64,000 nucleotides of DNA from Sphingopyxis indica (GCF_900188185.1 NZ_FZPA01000005.1:1-64000), one strand, 5' to 3'. Counted from the stretch's first letter, positions 18,576-26,994 are shown. A program made the numbers and translations. The notes: generated by a model not told the origin, from the sequence alone.

Positions 18576-20312
18576 TCAAGCGGCCTGCGCGGCGGGAACG
18601 TCCTGCCACGTCTCGGCGATGCGCTTCTCCAACTCGTCCACGAAAATCTCATGGTCGGCCGTGATCTCTTCGATGCGGGAGAGCAGGTAGTTGTAGCCGA
18701 ACAGCGCTGGGATCGCGACCGCAAGGCCCGCAACCGTCGCCAGCAGCGCCGCCGCCATGCCCGGTGCAATCGCGCTGATGTTGACCTCGCCTGCCATCGC
18801 CACCGAGGCGAAGGTGATCATCACGCCCATTACCGTGCCCAGAAGGCCGATGAACGGACCGCCGGAGATGGCGATGGTCAGCAGCACCAGGCGGGCATGG
18901 AGCTTCTGCCCCTCGCGCACCCGGCCGGCATCAAGCGCCGAGCGGATCGCCGCGACCGAGTTGGCGCGCAGGGCAAAGCGCGATTGCGACGCGCGCCCTT
19001 CCTGCAAGCGCTCGGTCAGCTCGCGATTACCGATCCGGTAGAGGCGCGCCAGCGTCGAACCCTGCGCCTTGGGACCGGCATCGAAAGCCGGCAACCCGTT
19101 ATGATCGCCCGCGCGGCGCGATATCTGCCCATAAGCATCGAGGAACGCCTCGTTCGCCTGGCGCACCCGGCTGATCAGCAGGCCCTTGCTGATCATGATC
19201 GCAATGGCGATAACCAGCATGAACGCGCAGATGATGATGACCACCCAGGCGTCGAACATCAGCGAGGAGAACAAGAGGCCCCAATAGCCATGGCCGCCGC
19301 CGGTCGAGACCTGCTCGGCGGTATCCGCCATCAGCAGGCGCGCGCCCTGGCCTTCGGAGGCCGCGGCAAGCTGGAACGCCGCCACCGGCAGCGCGGCGCC
19401 CGCGACCCGTAGCTCGTCGATCTCGCCGGCAAAGCCGAGGCCGAGCTGGGCCGGCCCGCTCGGAGCACCGAGCGCGCCGGGAACTTCGCCGGCGGGCTGC
19501 CCGCCGATGAACAGCCGCGTCGCCTGGCCGTCGTTGACCAGCGCGACATGGGCATAACTTCCCGTCTCCAGCGGAGAACCGGGCGAGCGCTCGCCGTCCT
19601 GCTCGATGAACAGCTGGCCGCCTTCGAGGATCAGGCTCGCCGCACCCGGTAGCGCAAAGAGCGTCCCGTCGCTCTCAGGCTTGACCCAGAAGCTGACCGA
19701 CAGCGGACCGCTGCCAAAGGCGGACGCAGGCAGCGTGACCGGCGCCGTGCCGTCCAGCAGCAGGCTGTTGCCGATCAGCCCGCCCGCATTCCGCGCCTCA
19801 CCGCCACTGGCGTTGTTGCCGCCCGCGGTCGCATCCCGAGGGGCTCCCTCGTTGTCGAAGTGATAGACCGCGCGGTAATCGGGACCGAAGGTGCCGGCCA
19901 CGTCCTGCGCCGCCTGGGCTTCCTCGTTACCGTAATAGGCATAGATCGCCGCTGCCTGGCCGGGCTGGATGTTCTGCACATCGACCCAGACCAGCGCCTG
20001 TTCTTCGGCCGGACTCCACTTCTCGATGTGGAAGGTGAGCGGCGTGCGATCGTCGCCCGCGACGAAACGCAGGTCCGAGGCGTCCGCCTTCACATCGGCG
20101 AAGTTGAAATTGCCGGTATGCAGCCGCACCAGCACCGGCGCGCGCATGACCTCGCCGGTGACCCCCGCGGCTTGCGTGTCGATATTGATGCGCGTGCGAT
20201 AGGCGAACTCGCTGTCCCACCAGGCCATGGCCGGCGAAGCGAACCCGACCGTCGCCGCAAGCGCCATCGCGCCCCCGACCACGGTCCTTTTGAGACGTGT
20301 GAAGAGTGACAT
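18576..20312 (-). CDS. DUF2341-LamG-like-MotA/TolQ/ExbB fusion protein
   Basis: The 578-residue protein joins a large periplasmic sensor-like region to a proton channel. The order is: signal peptide (1-30, AMA before WW), a DUF2341 domain (about 31-135, with WWDSEFAYRTRINI and AAIYAYYGN), a LamG/concanavalin-like jelly-roll (about 145-315, with LSVSFWVKP and YAHVALVNDG and GEIDELRV), then an ExbB/TolQ channel. The channel has transmembrane segments at about 352-380, 473-503 and 514-545, including GPFIGLLGTVMGVM and MAAALLATVAGLAVAIPA, the two conserved TolQ/ExbB helices. The ATG directly abuts the TpsB stop (TAAATG), so translation is coupled. Ordinary ExbB lacks the 340-residue N-terminal part, which may bind a ligand or the TPS machinery in the periplasm. 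Confidence 0.9.
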   Translation of the reverse strand: MSLFTRLKRTVVGGAMALAATVGFASPAMAWWDSEFAYRTRINIDTQAAGVTGEVMRAPVLVRLHTGNFNFADVKADASDLRFVAGDDRTPLTFHIEKWSPAEEQALVWVDVQNIQPGQAAAIYAYYGNEEAQAAQDVAGTFGPDYRAVYHFDNEGAPRDATAGGNNASGGEARNAGGLIGNSLLLDGTAPVTLPASAFGSGPLSVSFWVKPESDGTLFALPGAASLILEGGQLFIEQDGERSPGSPLETGSYAHVALVNDGQATRLFIGGQPAGEVPGALGAPSGPAQLGLGFAGEIDELRVAGAALPVAAFQLAAASEGQGARLLMADTAEQVSTGGGHGYWGLLFSSLMFDAWVVIIICAFMLVIAIAIMISKGLLISRVRQANEAFLDAYGQISRRAGDHNGLPAFDAGPKAQGSTLARLYRIGNRELTERLQEGRASQSRFALRANSVAAIRSALDAGRVREGQKLHARLVLLTIAISGGPFIGLLGTVMGVMITFASVAMAGEVNISAIAPGMAAALLATVAGLAVAIPALFGYNYLLSRIEEITADHEIFVDELEKRIAETWQDVPAAQAA

Positions 20313-21920
20313 TTAGAATTCCCCCCAGATGCGGAAGCGGGTGAAGATTTCGCCGGACTCGCTCTCGGAGCCGGACACGAGCGGGACGCCGACATCGACG
20401 GCGCCGTTGAAGTAGCGGAAGAGCTTGATGCGCCCGCCGAGGCCGACGCTGGACAGGCCGAAGTCATCGTCCTGGCCGCTCAGCGGATCGTGAATTCCGC
20501 CAAGCCCGGAATCCCAGAAAGCGTGCAGGCGCAGCTCATCGATTGGCCCGCCAAGGCTCGGCCCGAAATCCGGCGAGCGCAGTTCCGTCTGGATGGCGAA
20601 GCCATAGTCGGCGATGTGCTCGGTCTCGTAATAGCCGCGCACGCTCGACATCCCGCCGAGCGAGAAGCCTTCGTTCGAGATCAACGGATCGGGCGACCAC
20701 TGGCCGGTGACATTGGAATGGAACTGCAAGCCCGCCATCACATCTTCAGTGTGGCTCGCATCGAGCTTAACGGTGAAGAAGCTCGCCCGCGCATTGTAAC
20801 GCTTGTCGTCGAAACGCCGCCAGCCATCGCCAAGTCCGCGGATGCCGAAGACGGTCGAAAGCGTGATATCGCTGCGCGTGCGGTCCGTGTTCCAGTCGCC
20901 GCGCCAGCTCGCCGTGATCGGAAAATATTCGATCGGCGCCGAGGCCCGGTCTGAGCCGAGGAGCACATCCTCCTCGAAATCCTTCCAGTCCATGCCGAGC
21001 GTCAGCGAATGATAGAAGCCGTCGCTCGATCCCAGCGAACGGATCAGGCGCACACCGGCCATATTGCCGCGGCCGATGACATTGGTGCCGCCGACAACCG
21101 CGATATCGCTGTCCGAATGCACGCCATAGAGCAGGAGCTGCGTGCCCGTGCCGAGGCGCATGAGATAATTGCCCGAGATCACCGTGCCGTCATCGGTACG
21201 TTCGGGCGCGGTCTGCGCTGAGATCGACAGGCTGTCGCCGCGCCCCCACATATTGTCGTAGCGCAGGGTGCCTGCGACCCGCAGGTCGGTTGTTGCCGCC
21301 GAATTGAAATTGTTGATCTCGGCCGAAGCATGGAACGGCGAGCTTTCCTCGACCGTCAGCACCACATCGAGCGTACCCGGCGCTTCGCCTGCGCGCAGTT
21401 CCGGCGTCACGCGCCGGCTCGGGTTCTGGTTGAGCGCCACCACGTCGCGCTGGAACTCGGGCAGGTTCGGCGTCGTCCCCGGCGTCAGTGACGGTGCCTC
21501 CGCGCGAACCGCGTCGGCATCGCGCGCGCCTTCCACCAGCACTTGGCCGATCGTCTGCGGCTGCACCTCCAGCTGGAGAATCCCGCCATCCACCGACTGT
21601 TCGGGAATGAATACTGAGACGGCGATATAGCCGGCATCCTCGAATGCCTGCTGCAAGGCGGCACGCGCCGCCTCGACATCGGCCTCGGTGCGGTCGGGCC
21701 CCATATGCGGATAAACCGCGCGCTCGACCACCTCGGGCGGCAACACCTCATTGCCGCGCACCTGGAAGGCGCGGATGTCGAACGTCACTGCCGGTTCGGC
21801 CGCCTCCTGGGCGAACGCCGGGAAGGCGAACAGGCCGATCAGCGCGGTCGTCGCCAGACGCGTCATACGCATCTTGCCGGACGTACCCGTGACGCCGCGC
21901 CGTTCTTTGCTTCTACTCAT
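20313..21920 (-). CDS. Two-partner-secretion outer-membrane transporter (TpsB, ShlB/FhaC family)
   Basis: The 535-residue protein has a signal peptide (hydrophobic ATTALIGLFAFPAFAQ, cleaved near residue 38), a POTRA-type domain beginning VTFDIRAFQVRGNEVLP (about 46-120), a second POTRA region (about 120-205) with LEVQPQTIGQVLVEG and ALNQNPSRRVTPELRAG, then a 16-strand-type barrel with the family VRGY motif (SSVRGYYE) and a terminal phenylalanine. It should recognise the TPS domain of the TpsA at 1665-14063 and thread it across the outer membrane. The ATG at 21920 is chosen because the codon before it is TTG and a GGGGG Shine-Dalgarno fits the ATG. It is the first gene of the long operon; ExbB-fusion, ExbD and TonB follow without gaps. 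Confidence 0.88.
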   Translation of the reverse strand: MSRSKERRGVTGTSGKMRMTRLATTALIGLFAFPAFAQEAAEPAVTFDIRAFQVRGNEVLPPEVVERAVYPHMGPDRTEADVEAARAALQQAFEDAGYIAVSVFIPEQSVDGGILQLEVQPQTIGQVLVEGARDADAVRAEAPSLTPGTTPNLPEFQRDVVALNQNPSRRVTPELRAGEAPGTLDVVLTVEESSPFHASAEINNFNSAATTDLRVAGTLRYDNMWGRGDSLSISAQTAPERTDDGTVISGNYLMRLGTGTQLLLYGVHSDSDIAVVGGTNVIGRGNMAGVRLIRSLGSSDGFYHSLTLGMDWKDFEEDVLLGSDRASAPIEYFPITASWRGDWNTDRTRSDITLSTVFGIRGLGDGWRRFDDKRYNARASFFTVKLDASHTEDVMAGLQFHSNVTGQWSPDPLISNEGFSLGGMSSVRGYYETEHIADYGFAIQTELRSPDFGPSLGGPIDELRLHAFWDSGLGGIHDPLSGQDDDFGLSSVGLGGRIKLFRYFNGAVDVGVPLVSGSESESGEIFTRFRIWGEF

Positions 21921-22303
21921 CAAGCCCCCGCCAAATTCACTGCATCGCCAGACCCGTCGCGTTCGCGACAGACGAAGGACGCCATCCCGCCCCGACCGGG
22001 TGAAGGATGAACGTCCTCTCTCGCCGCGCCGATTAGCGAGGCGGGAAAAGTTGGGTCAAGTTAAGGATCAGAGTTGGCAGTGCCAGTGATGCATTTTGCT
22101 CCACAGGGAACGGCAGTGTTGCAGTTGTATGAAGCTTATCGGCAATTCAATGAGCAAGGATCACGGAATCGCTGTTAATCTTGATTTCGCAGTTTGCGCG
22201 ACATCAGCGAATCACATCGGAGATTTATTTATTTAGAGCGCAGGAGTATTCTCGACCCGTTCCATTTGAAGGGCCGATCGCTCAGTGAAATCTTTGCGCC
22301 GCG
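21921..22303. promoter_or_regulatory. 383-base intergenic region upstream of the TpsB operon
   Basis: No gene is visible. The part at about 22080-22240 is clearly more AT-rich than the surroundings (for example GATTTATTTATTTAGAG near 22220), as expected for a promoter region. It lies between the AraC-type regulator and TpsB, both read leftward, so it should carry the promoter of the tpsB-exbB-exbD-tonB train and possibly the AraC-type or ECF-sigma binding site. I could not identify specific -35/-10 boxes or an operator. Confidence 0.45.
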
Positions 22304-23188
22304 TTATCGGGCGCTGTGCACCGCCAGGGCACGCTCCCGCGTCGGCGTCTCTCCGAAGCGACGACCGTAAGCCCGTGCGAAGGCCGAGCCACCGACAAAC
22401 CCGAAGGCGCGCGCCAGATCGTCGATCGACCGGCTCTCCGTGCCGCTCACCAGCGCGCGGCGGGCGGCCGTCAGTCGCACGTCGCGGACGAAAGCGGCCA
22501 GGGAGGTGCCAAGCACGTCCTGAGCCTGCCGCTGCAGCGTCTTGAGCGTCATGCCCGCACGATCGGCGACGGTCTCGGGTGCGCAATCGCCCTGGAATTG
22601 GTGCAGGATGTAGTCGACGGCTCGCTCAAGCGCCGGCGCCGACCGCCATATGCCGGTCTCGCCGATCCGGTCGAGCGTGGCGACAAGCGCTTCGCATGCC
22701 GCATCGCCGTCATCGGGTGCGACTAACACACCATCCTGAAGATCGCGGCCCAGTATGCAGTCGGCCGACGCCAGGACCGCGCGAACATCGTCCAGACCCG
22801 TCAAAGCGCGGGCTAGGCGGCGGGGTCTCGAATAGTGCGCGCAAAGCCATCCCTGAAACCGTGAGCGCGGCAAACGCAGCAACGCGACTTCGGCGCCATG
22901 CGGTGTGCGCAGCTCCACATTTGCCGACTGCACCACGAGGCCGCGCCCGGGCGTCACCGGCACCGACGCCTGATCGCTGCTGACCCGGATGGGGTGCCGC
23001 AGCGGCGCCACCACGATCAGCCAGTCATCTTCCGCCGGAATCGATACGACAGCAGGAGGCGTCCGGTGCAGATCAAGCCGCGCGCAAGGCGTGCCCACCG
23101 CACCGCGCACCGGCGCCGGCCAGGGGCGCGGCGCGGACGAAACCGCCTGCGGCGGTGATATCGATGGTGCGGTCGCCAAAGCGCCCAT
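22304..23188 (-). CDS. AraC family transcriptional regulator
   Basis: The 294-residue protein has an N-terminal cupin-like sensing half (about 30-180) and an AraC/XylS C-terminal DNA-binding half with two helix-turn-helix units (about 195-290). The second of these carries DLARAFGFVGGSAFARAYGRRFGETP, the AraC signature. GAGGAG lies upstream of the ATG. Because it is next to the TpsB operon on the same strand, it probably controls that operon; no ligand can be inferred. Confidence 0.88.
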   Translation of the reverse strand: MGALATAPSISPPQAVSSAPRPWPAPVRGAVGTPCARLDLHRTPPAVVSIPAEDDWLIVVAPLRHPIRVSSDQASVPVTPGRGLVVQSANVELRTPHGAEVALLRLPRSRFQGWLCAHYSRPRRLARALTGLDDVRAVLASADCILGRDLQDGVLVAPDDGDAACEALVATLDRIGETGIWRSAPALERAVDYILHQFQGDCAPETVADRAGMTLKTLQRQAQDVLGTSLAAFVRDVRLTAARRALVSGTESRSIDDLARAFGFVGGSAFARAYGRRFGETPTRERALAVHSAR

Positions 23189-23264
23189 TGTCGTCTCCTC
23201 TATTCTGGAGACACACGAGCGAAGGGCCGACGCAAAAAAAGATTCAGCGTCGACGACCCGCCGC

Positions 23265-24266
23265 TCAGGCCAACACGACCACGTCTCCTGGAAGACGCGT
23301 CACACGCGCGCCAAGACCCGCCCGAACCTGCTCGATGACTTCATCGAGCTGGCCGAGGAAGAAGGTGCCGTTGATGCGCCGCTCGCGCAGAGCCGCACTG
23401 GCGATAACAATGCGCCCGGGACGATAGCGATTCACCTCGGCAATGACATTGCGCAGCGGTTCCTGGCGGAACACCAGCTCGCCGCGCCGCCAGGCCGTCG
23501 CCACATCCGTATCCACCCTCTCGAGCGTGTGGATGGTCGAACCCGAATAGCTCAGCCGCTGCTCGGCGCCGACCCGATGGCGCTCGGCGCCGACCTCGAC
23601 CAGCACTTCGCCGGAAAGACAGGTCACCGACACATCGGCATCGTCGCAGCGCAGAACGAAGCGCGCTTGCCGGGCGATCGCACGCCCGTCCGCCGCCAAG
23701 GCCACGAGCGGCGCGGCGTCCGCCGGGAGTGCTGCAGCGAGGAGTACCTCGCCGTCCAGCAGTTCCACGCCGTTCGCTCCAACCTCGGGCCGGCGCGCCA
23801 TCCGCGTCATGGTATTGAGTTCGGCCGACACCCCATCGGCCAGCGCTATCGTGCGACGCTCGCCCTTTGCCGTAGCGAAGTCCGCCGGCTCCAATCCCCA
23901 GATACTCGCCATTCGCCCTCCGGCGAACACGGCGACGCCCGCAGCCGACGCCGCAACGGCGCCGGTTAGCAGTGCGCGGCGGTCGAGGCCGGTCTGACGA
24001 GGCTTCCGATGCGCCGAGAGGGATATGACCGATGGCTCCGGCCCGGCGCGTTCCGCCGCCGCGACCGCGCGCACCGCATCACGCAGCCGCACCGCTTCCC
24101 GGAACGCCTGTTCATGGGCCGGACTGCGCCGCCGCCAGGCGCGCAGGGCGTCAGCATCGGCGTGCGTCGCCGCACCCGACGTCATCAGCAACACCCAGGC
24201 GTCACCTTCTCGGATCAACGCTTCGTCCACCATCAACTCATCGTTCCACTCGATCATCCACCCCAT
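23265..24266 (-). CDS. FecR family anti-sigma/sigma regulator
   Basis: The 333-residue protein is started at the ATG at 24266 (the frame continues four codons upstream to a TTG). It has an N-terminal cytoplasmic DUF4880-like part with DAWVLLMTSG and LRAWRRRSPAHEQAF, a single transmembrane segment (about 105-125, LLTGAVAASAAGVAVFAGG) and a periplasmic FecR domain (about 135-235). In that domain GERRTIALADGVSAELNT and LSGEVLVEV are diagnostic. The C-terminal portion (FRQEPLRNVIAEVNRYRPGRI) is the STN-like segment typical of FecR. FecR proteins bind the cognate ECF sigma factor and relay a signal from the outer membrane. The sigma gene lies 40 bases upstream. The usual TonB-dependent receptor is absent nearby. 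Confidence 0.9.
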   Translation of the reverse strand: MGWMIEWNDELMVDEALIREGDAWVLLMTSGAATHADADALRAWRRRSPAHEQAFREAVRLRDAVRAVAAAERAGPEPSVISLSAHRKPRQTGLDRRALLTGAVAASAAGVAVFAGGRMASIWGLEPADFATAKGERRTIALADGVSAELNTMTRMARRPEVGANGVELLDGEVLLAAALPADAAPLVALAADGRAIARQARFVLRCDDADVSVTCLSGEVLVEVGAERHRVGAEQRLSYSGSTIHTLERVDTDVATAWRRGELVFRQEPLRNVIAEVNRYRPGRIVIASAALRERRINGTFFLGQLDEVIEQVRAGLGARVTRLPGDVVVLA

Positions 24267-24306
24267 CGTCTCTCGCAACGCTTGCCACGCGCCCGAGTCC
24301 CCATTC

Positions 24307-24852
24307 CTATGACATTCGCCGGTCGCTTTCGCGCAAAGGAATTACCTTCGGCGCGGCCATTTCTTCGCGGAGCTGCTCCAGCGCGAGCCGCACCTCATGC
24401 TGCACCGTGCGCACCGAAACCCCATGACGCGTCGCCAGCTCCGCAGACGGCACTTCGTCGAGCCACATCGCCACCAACATCGTGCGTCGCCGCTCGGGCA
24501 GGCGCGCCATGGCAGCAGCGACGGCCTTGCGATTGAAATGCTGCTCGGCCGCCGCCGCCGGATCGACCGCGTCATCCGGAATGTCGAGTATCGCCTCGAC
24601 CTCTTCCATGCTGAGCATCCGCGTCTCGCGCCGGCGGCGATTGGCGGCGATGTTCATCGCCATGCGCAGCACATAGGAGCTGGGCTGCTTGATCTCGACC
24701 GCAAGCTCGGCCCGGTCCAGCCTGACGAAAGCGTCATGCAGCGCCTCGTCGGCCAGGTCGCGCGATCCCAGTCGATAGCTCAGCCGCGAGACGAAATAGT
24801 CGTACCGATCGCGGATCGGATTGCGCAGGTTGCGGCGCGATGCATCGCTCAC
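24307..24852 (-). CDS. ECF-type RNA polymerase sigma factor (FecI-like)
   Basis: The 181-residue protein is started at a GTG at 24852 that has an AAGGGG Shine-Dalgarno eight bases upstream; a longer frame to 24903 would overlap the TonB gene and lacks support. It contains sigma region 2 (about 18-80, RDLADEALHDAFVRL and AMNIAANRRRRE) and region 4 (about 110-160, ARLPERRRTMLVAMWLDEVPSAELATRHGVSVRTVQHEV), where the last helix-turn-helix binds the -35 element. Such FecI-like sigmas direct transcription of surface genes when released by their FecR partner, here the next gene. A likely target is the adhesin operon or this operon itself. Confidence 0.88.
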   Translation of the reverse strand: MSDASRRNLRNPIRDRYDYFVSRLSYRLGSRDLADEALHDAFVRLDRAELAVEIKQPSSYVLRMAMNIAANRRRRETRMLSMEEVEAILDIPDDAVDPAAAAEQHFNRKAVAAAMARLPERRRTMLVAMWLDEVPSAELATRHGVSVRTVQHEVRLALEQLREEMAAPKVIPLRESDRRMS

Positions 24853-24865
24853 GATCTCGCGCCCC

Positions 24866-25501
24866 TTAGCTCTGTCCCACGCGAGCCGGCACCGTAAAGC
24901 CAATGGGAAGCATTACATCCATGACTTCGGGCAGGCTCGCCGGGATTAGGGGCAAGGGCTGCGCGCGGCGCACGGTGTCCATCGCGGCGGCATCGAGCAC
25001 CGCAATGCCGGAACTGTCCTCTACCCAGATCTCGCGCACCGTGCCGTCGCGCAGCATGACGAAGCCGACATAGACGACGCCGCCCTGACGCGCCGCCCGC
25101 GCTTCGTCGGGGTAATATTGATAGGGCCGGATATGGTTGAGGACGCGATTGCGGAACGCCGAATAGTCCGCCGTCGAATGATACGCCGCCAAAACGCCCG
25201 GAGGCGAGCCGCCACCAGCCTCATGGGCGGGTTCGGTCGTGGAAGACTCTTGCGAAGGCGCCTCCGAGACCGGAGTTTGTTCCGGGCTTGACGCGGCTCG
25301 CGCAGGGGCCGGCGCATCTTCCCCAACCTTCGCCTCCCGCCGAAACGCATCACCAGATACGAGCGTAATCTGGACCGTCTGCCGCGCATCGCCGCGATTG
25401 TCAGAGGTTGGCTGCGGTGCGGACATCAAAAAAAGCGCCGCGAACAATGCGGCGTGCAAGGCGCAGGAAATGACCCCGCCGACTATCTCATTCCTCGTCA
25501 T
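24866..25501 (-). CDS. TonB-like protein of the sigma/FecR operon
   Basis: The 211-residue protein has an N-terminal membrane anchor (about 8-27, GGVISCALHAALFAALFLM), a Pro/Ala/Ser/Glu-rich spacer (about 60-105) and a TonB C-terminal domain (about 115-205). The recognisable block in that domain is YPDEARAARQGGVVYVGFVMLRDGTVREIWV. It is a second TonB-type protein, distinct from the one beside ExbD. It precedes the ECF sigma gene by 13 bases and follows the STN hybrid gene by about 107 bases, so the four genes form an operon. The likely role is to transmit energy or signal between inner and outer membrane for this signalling circuit. Confidence 0.85.
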   Translation of the reverse strand: MTRNEIVGGVISCALHAALFAALFLMSAPQPTSDNRGDARQTVQITLVSGDAFRREAKVGEDAPAPARAASSPEQTPVSEAPSQESSTTEPAHEAGGGSPPGVLAAYHSTADYSAFRNRVLNHIRPYQYYPDEARAARQGGVVYVGFVMLRDGTVREIWVEDSSGIAVLDAAAMDTVRRAQPLPLIPASLPEVMDVMLPIGFTVPARVGQS

Positions 25502-25608
25502 CGGATAAGCGCAAGTCCGGCAGAGTCCCGATCCCTCAGGTTCAGGACGCTAGCGCCCAATAAGGGCTGAACTGTTACGGTTAGATGACATTCATCCATC
25601 CTGTGCCA

Positions 25609-26304
25609 TCATCGGACCTGGAACTCGATGCGCATTGGTTGGGGCAAGCCTTCGGGTGGCGGCTCGCTGATCCGCAGGCCCAGCAGGAATGCGTCGAAGG
25701 CCCGGTCCCGCGATGCGTCGCCCGACGACCGGATCAGGTTCGATCTCTCCACCCGTCCTTCGCCATCGACCCACATCCTGACACTGATCCGATAGTCGCC
25801 GCCCGAGAGGGCCGCGTCAGATTTCATCGCCGCCACGATCTCGCGTTGCACAAGGCTGACATAGGCTAGCGCCGCTGCATCAGGTTCGGATTGCCCGATC
25901 AGCGGTGTTGCACGCACCGTCAGCATGTCGAGCGTCATGTCCGGCGTGGCGGACGGCGTGATGACCACCGAACCGCCCTGAGTGAACCGCGCACGCAGCC
26001 CCGTTCCGTCCAGCATCGTCACGAGCGCTTCTTGCAGCGTATAGCGGCCGACCACGGGACGGGAGCGACGCCCCACCGCCAAACGGCTATCATAAAGCAT
26101 CTGTACGCCGCTCACCGATGACAGCCGCGCCAAGGCGAGGTCCAGGCGCTGCGCAGGAATGTCGAACGTATAGACCGATGCCGACGAACGATCCGCTTGG
26201 GCGCGAGCCGACGTGGCCGGATAGCCGCACAGCAAAAACGACAGGGCCGTAAAACTGACGGCCAGCCCACGTAACAATGTCCTGGACCGCGTTCTTCCTA
26301 CCAA
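25609..26304 (-). CDS. STN (secretin/TonB short N-terminal) domain fused to a TonB-C-like domain
   Basis: The 231-residue call starts at a TTG at 26304. The frame is open to another TTG at 26361, but that extension lies inside vapC in a different frame. A TTG at 26280 is also possible, and no ATG start exists. The protein has a signal peptide (RTRSRTLLRG, then a hydrophobic run, ending SARAQ) and an STN domain (about 45-115, YTFDIPAQRLDLALARLSSV and a YTLQEALVTMLDGTGLRA block). A second domain (about 140-229) looks like TonB-C, with SVRMWVDGEGRVERSNLIRS. In FecA-like systems the STN domain sits on the receptor and contacts FecR; here it is on a separate soluble periplasmic protein. With the TonB, sigma and FecR genes downstream, it forms a receptor-less signalling set. 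Confidence 0.78.
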   Translation of the reverse strand: MVGRTRSRTLLRGLAVSFTALSFLLCGYPATSARAQADRSSASVYTFDIPAQRLDLALARLSSVSGVQMLYDSRLAVGRRSRPVVGRYTLQEALVTMLDGTGLRARFTQGGSVVITPSATPDMTLDMLTVRATPLIGQSEPDAAALAYVSLVQREIVAAMKSDAALSGGDYRISVRMWVDGEGRVERSNLIRSSGDASRDRAFDAFLLGLRISEPPPEGLPQPMRIEFQVR

Positions 26305-26708
26305 GAGCGGCTCGCGGGGTGAATACCCACATCGGCGGAGGCGTAATCCCGCCCCGTGCAAAGCACAGGCTCGTCCCGGTCCTTCGCGGCAGCATAAACC
26401 ATGAGATCGAGCAAGTTCAGCACGCCGCCGTCCTTCATTCCCTTGCCATACGCGGCATTGGCATCTCCCGCGATCTGCGCCTGGCGCTCGTCAAAGGGCA
26501 GAATCTCCAGCCCATTCCCGCAGAGTTCCTTCAGCAGATCGCGACCGATCTTGCCGAGATCAGGTGAGCGCATCTCAGCGACCCGCAGAAATTCCAACAC
26601 CGCTGGCGCAGGCATAAGGGCGGGTTCGCTTACAAGCGCTGCGAGCAGATCGTCGGCGCCATCTTCTTCATAAAGGATCGCGACCAGCGCTGACGTGTCC
26701 ACGATCAT
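26298..26708 (-). CDS. vapC: VapC-type PIN-domain ribonuclease toxin
   Basis: The 136-residue protein is a PIN domain: MIVDTSALVAILYEE with the first catalytic Asp at residue 4, an AVLEFLRV segment with the conserved Glu, LLDLMVYAAAK with the third acidic residue, and the C-terminal VLCTGRDYASADV block. PIN toxins of this type cleave RNA and are held inactive by VapB. The start overlaps the VapB stop by four bases, as is usual in vapBC operons. It forms the left end of the accessory segment; its 3' end overlaps the earliest possible start of the STN gene. Confidence 0.92.
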   Translation of the reverse strand: MIVDTSALVAILYEEDGADDLLAALVSEPALMPAPAVLEFLRVAEMRSPDLGKIGRDLLKELCGNGLEILPFDERQAQIAGDANAAYGKGMKDGGVLNLLDLMVYAAAKDRDEPVLCTGRDYASADVGIHPASRSW

Positions 26709-26977
26709 CGCGGCATACCGCGTTCGTCATATTCCTGCTCATCGAACTCGGCCATGCTCATACGGGGAAGGCCCCTGCCGCGGGCCGTTATCGCCCGGAC
26801 ACGAGCCATGATTTCCTTGGCAGACCGCGCCTGGGGCGGCAGCGGCATCCGGTCCAACGCCTCCTCGATGACCTGGGCCTGGCTACGCCCGTCCCGCGTC
26901 AGAAGGGCGAGCCGGGCAAGCGCGTGCTCGGACCGGATCGTAATAGCGCGCTGTTGGCGACGGGGCTGGTTTGGCAA
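26705..26977 (-). CDS. vapB: VapB-type antitoxin, ribbon-helix-helix-like
   Basis: The 90-residue protein starts at a TTG at 26977 with a GAGGT Shine-Dalgarno seven bases upstream. The N-terminal half (AITIRSEHALARLALLTRDGRSQAQVIEEAL is the region, about 11-42) has the strand-helix-helix pattern of an Arc/MetJ-type DNA-binding antitoxin of the Rv0623 kind. The C-terminal half is acidic at its end (EFDEQEYDERG) and probably wraps the toxin. It overlaps vapC by four bases. A palindrome upstream (26995-27012) is a likely autoregulatory operator. Confidence 0.85.
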   Translation of the reverse strand: MPNQPRRQQRAITIRSEHALARLALLTRDGRSQAQVIEEALDRMPLPPQARSAKEIMARVRAITARGRGLPRMSMAEFDEQEYDERGMPR

Positions 26978-26994
26978 CGACTACCTCGCATTTC

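Noticed and set aside
26305..26361. Extra N-terminal codons for the STN hybrid
   Set aside because: They lie inside vapC in another frame, and the vapC C-terminus is well conserved there; the signal peptide begins after them.
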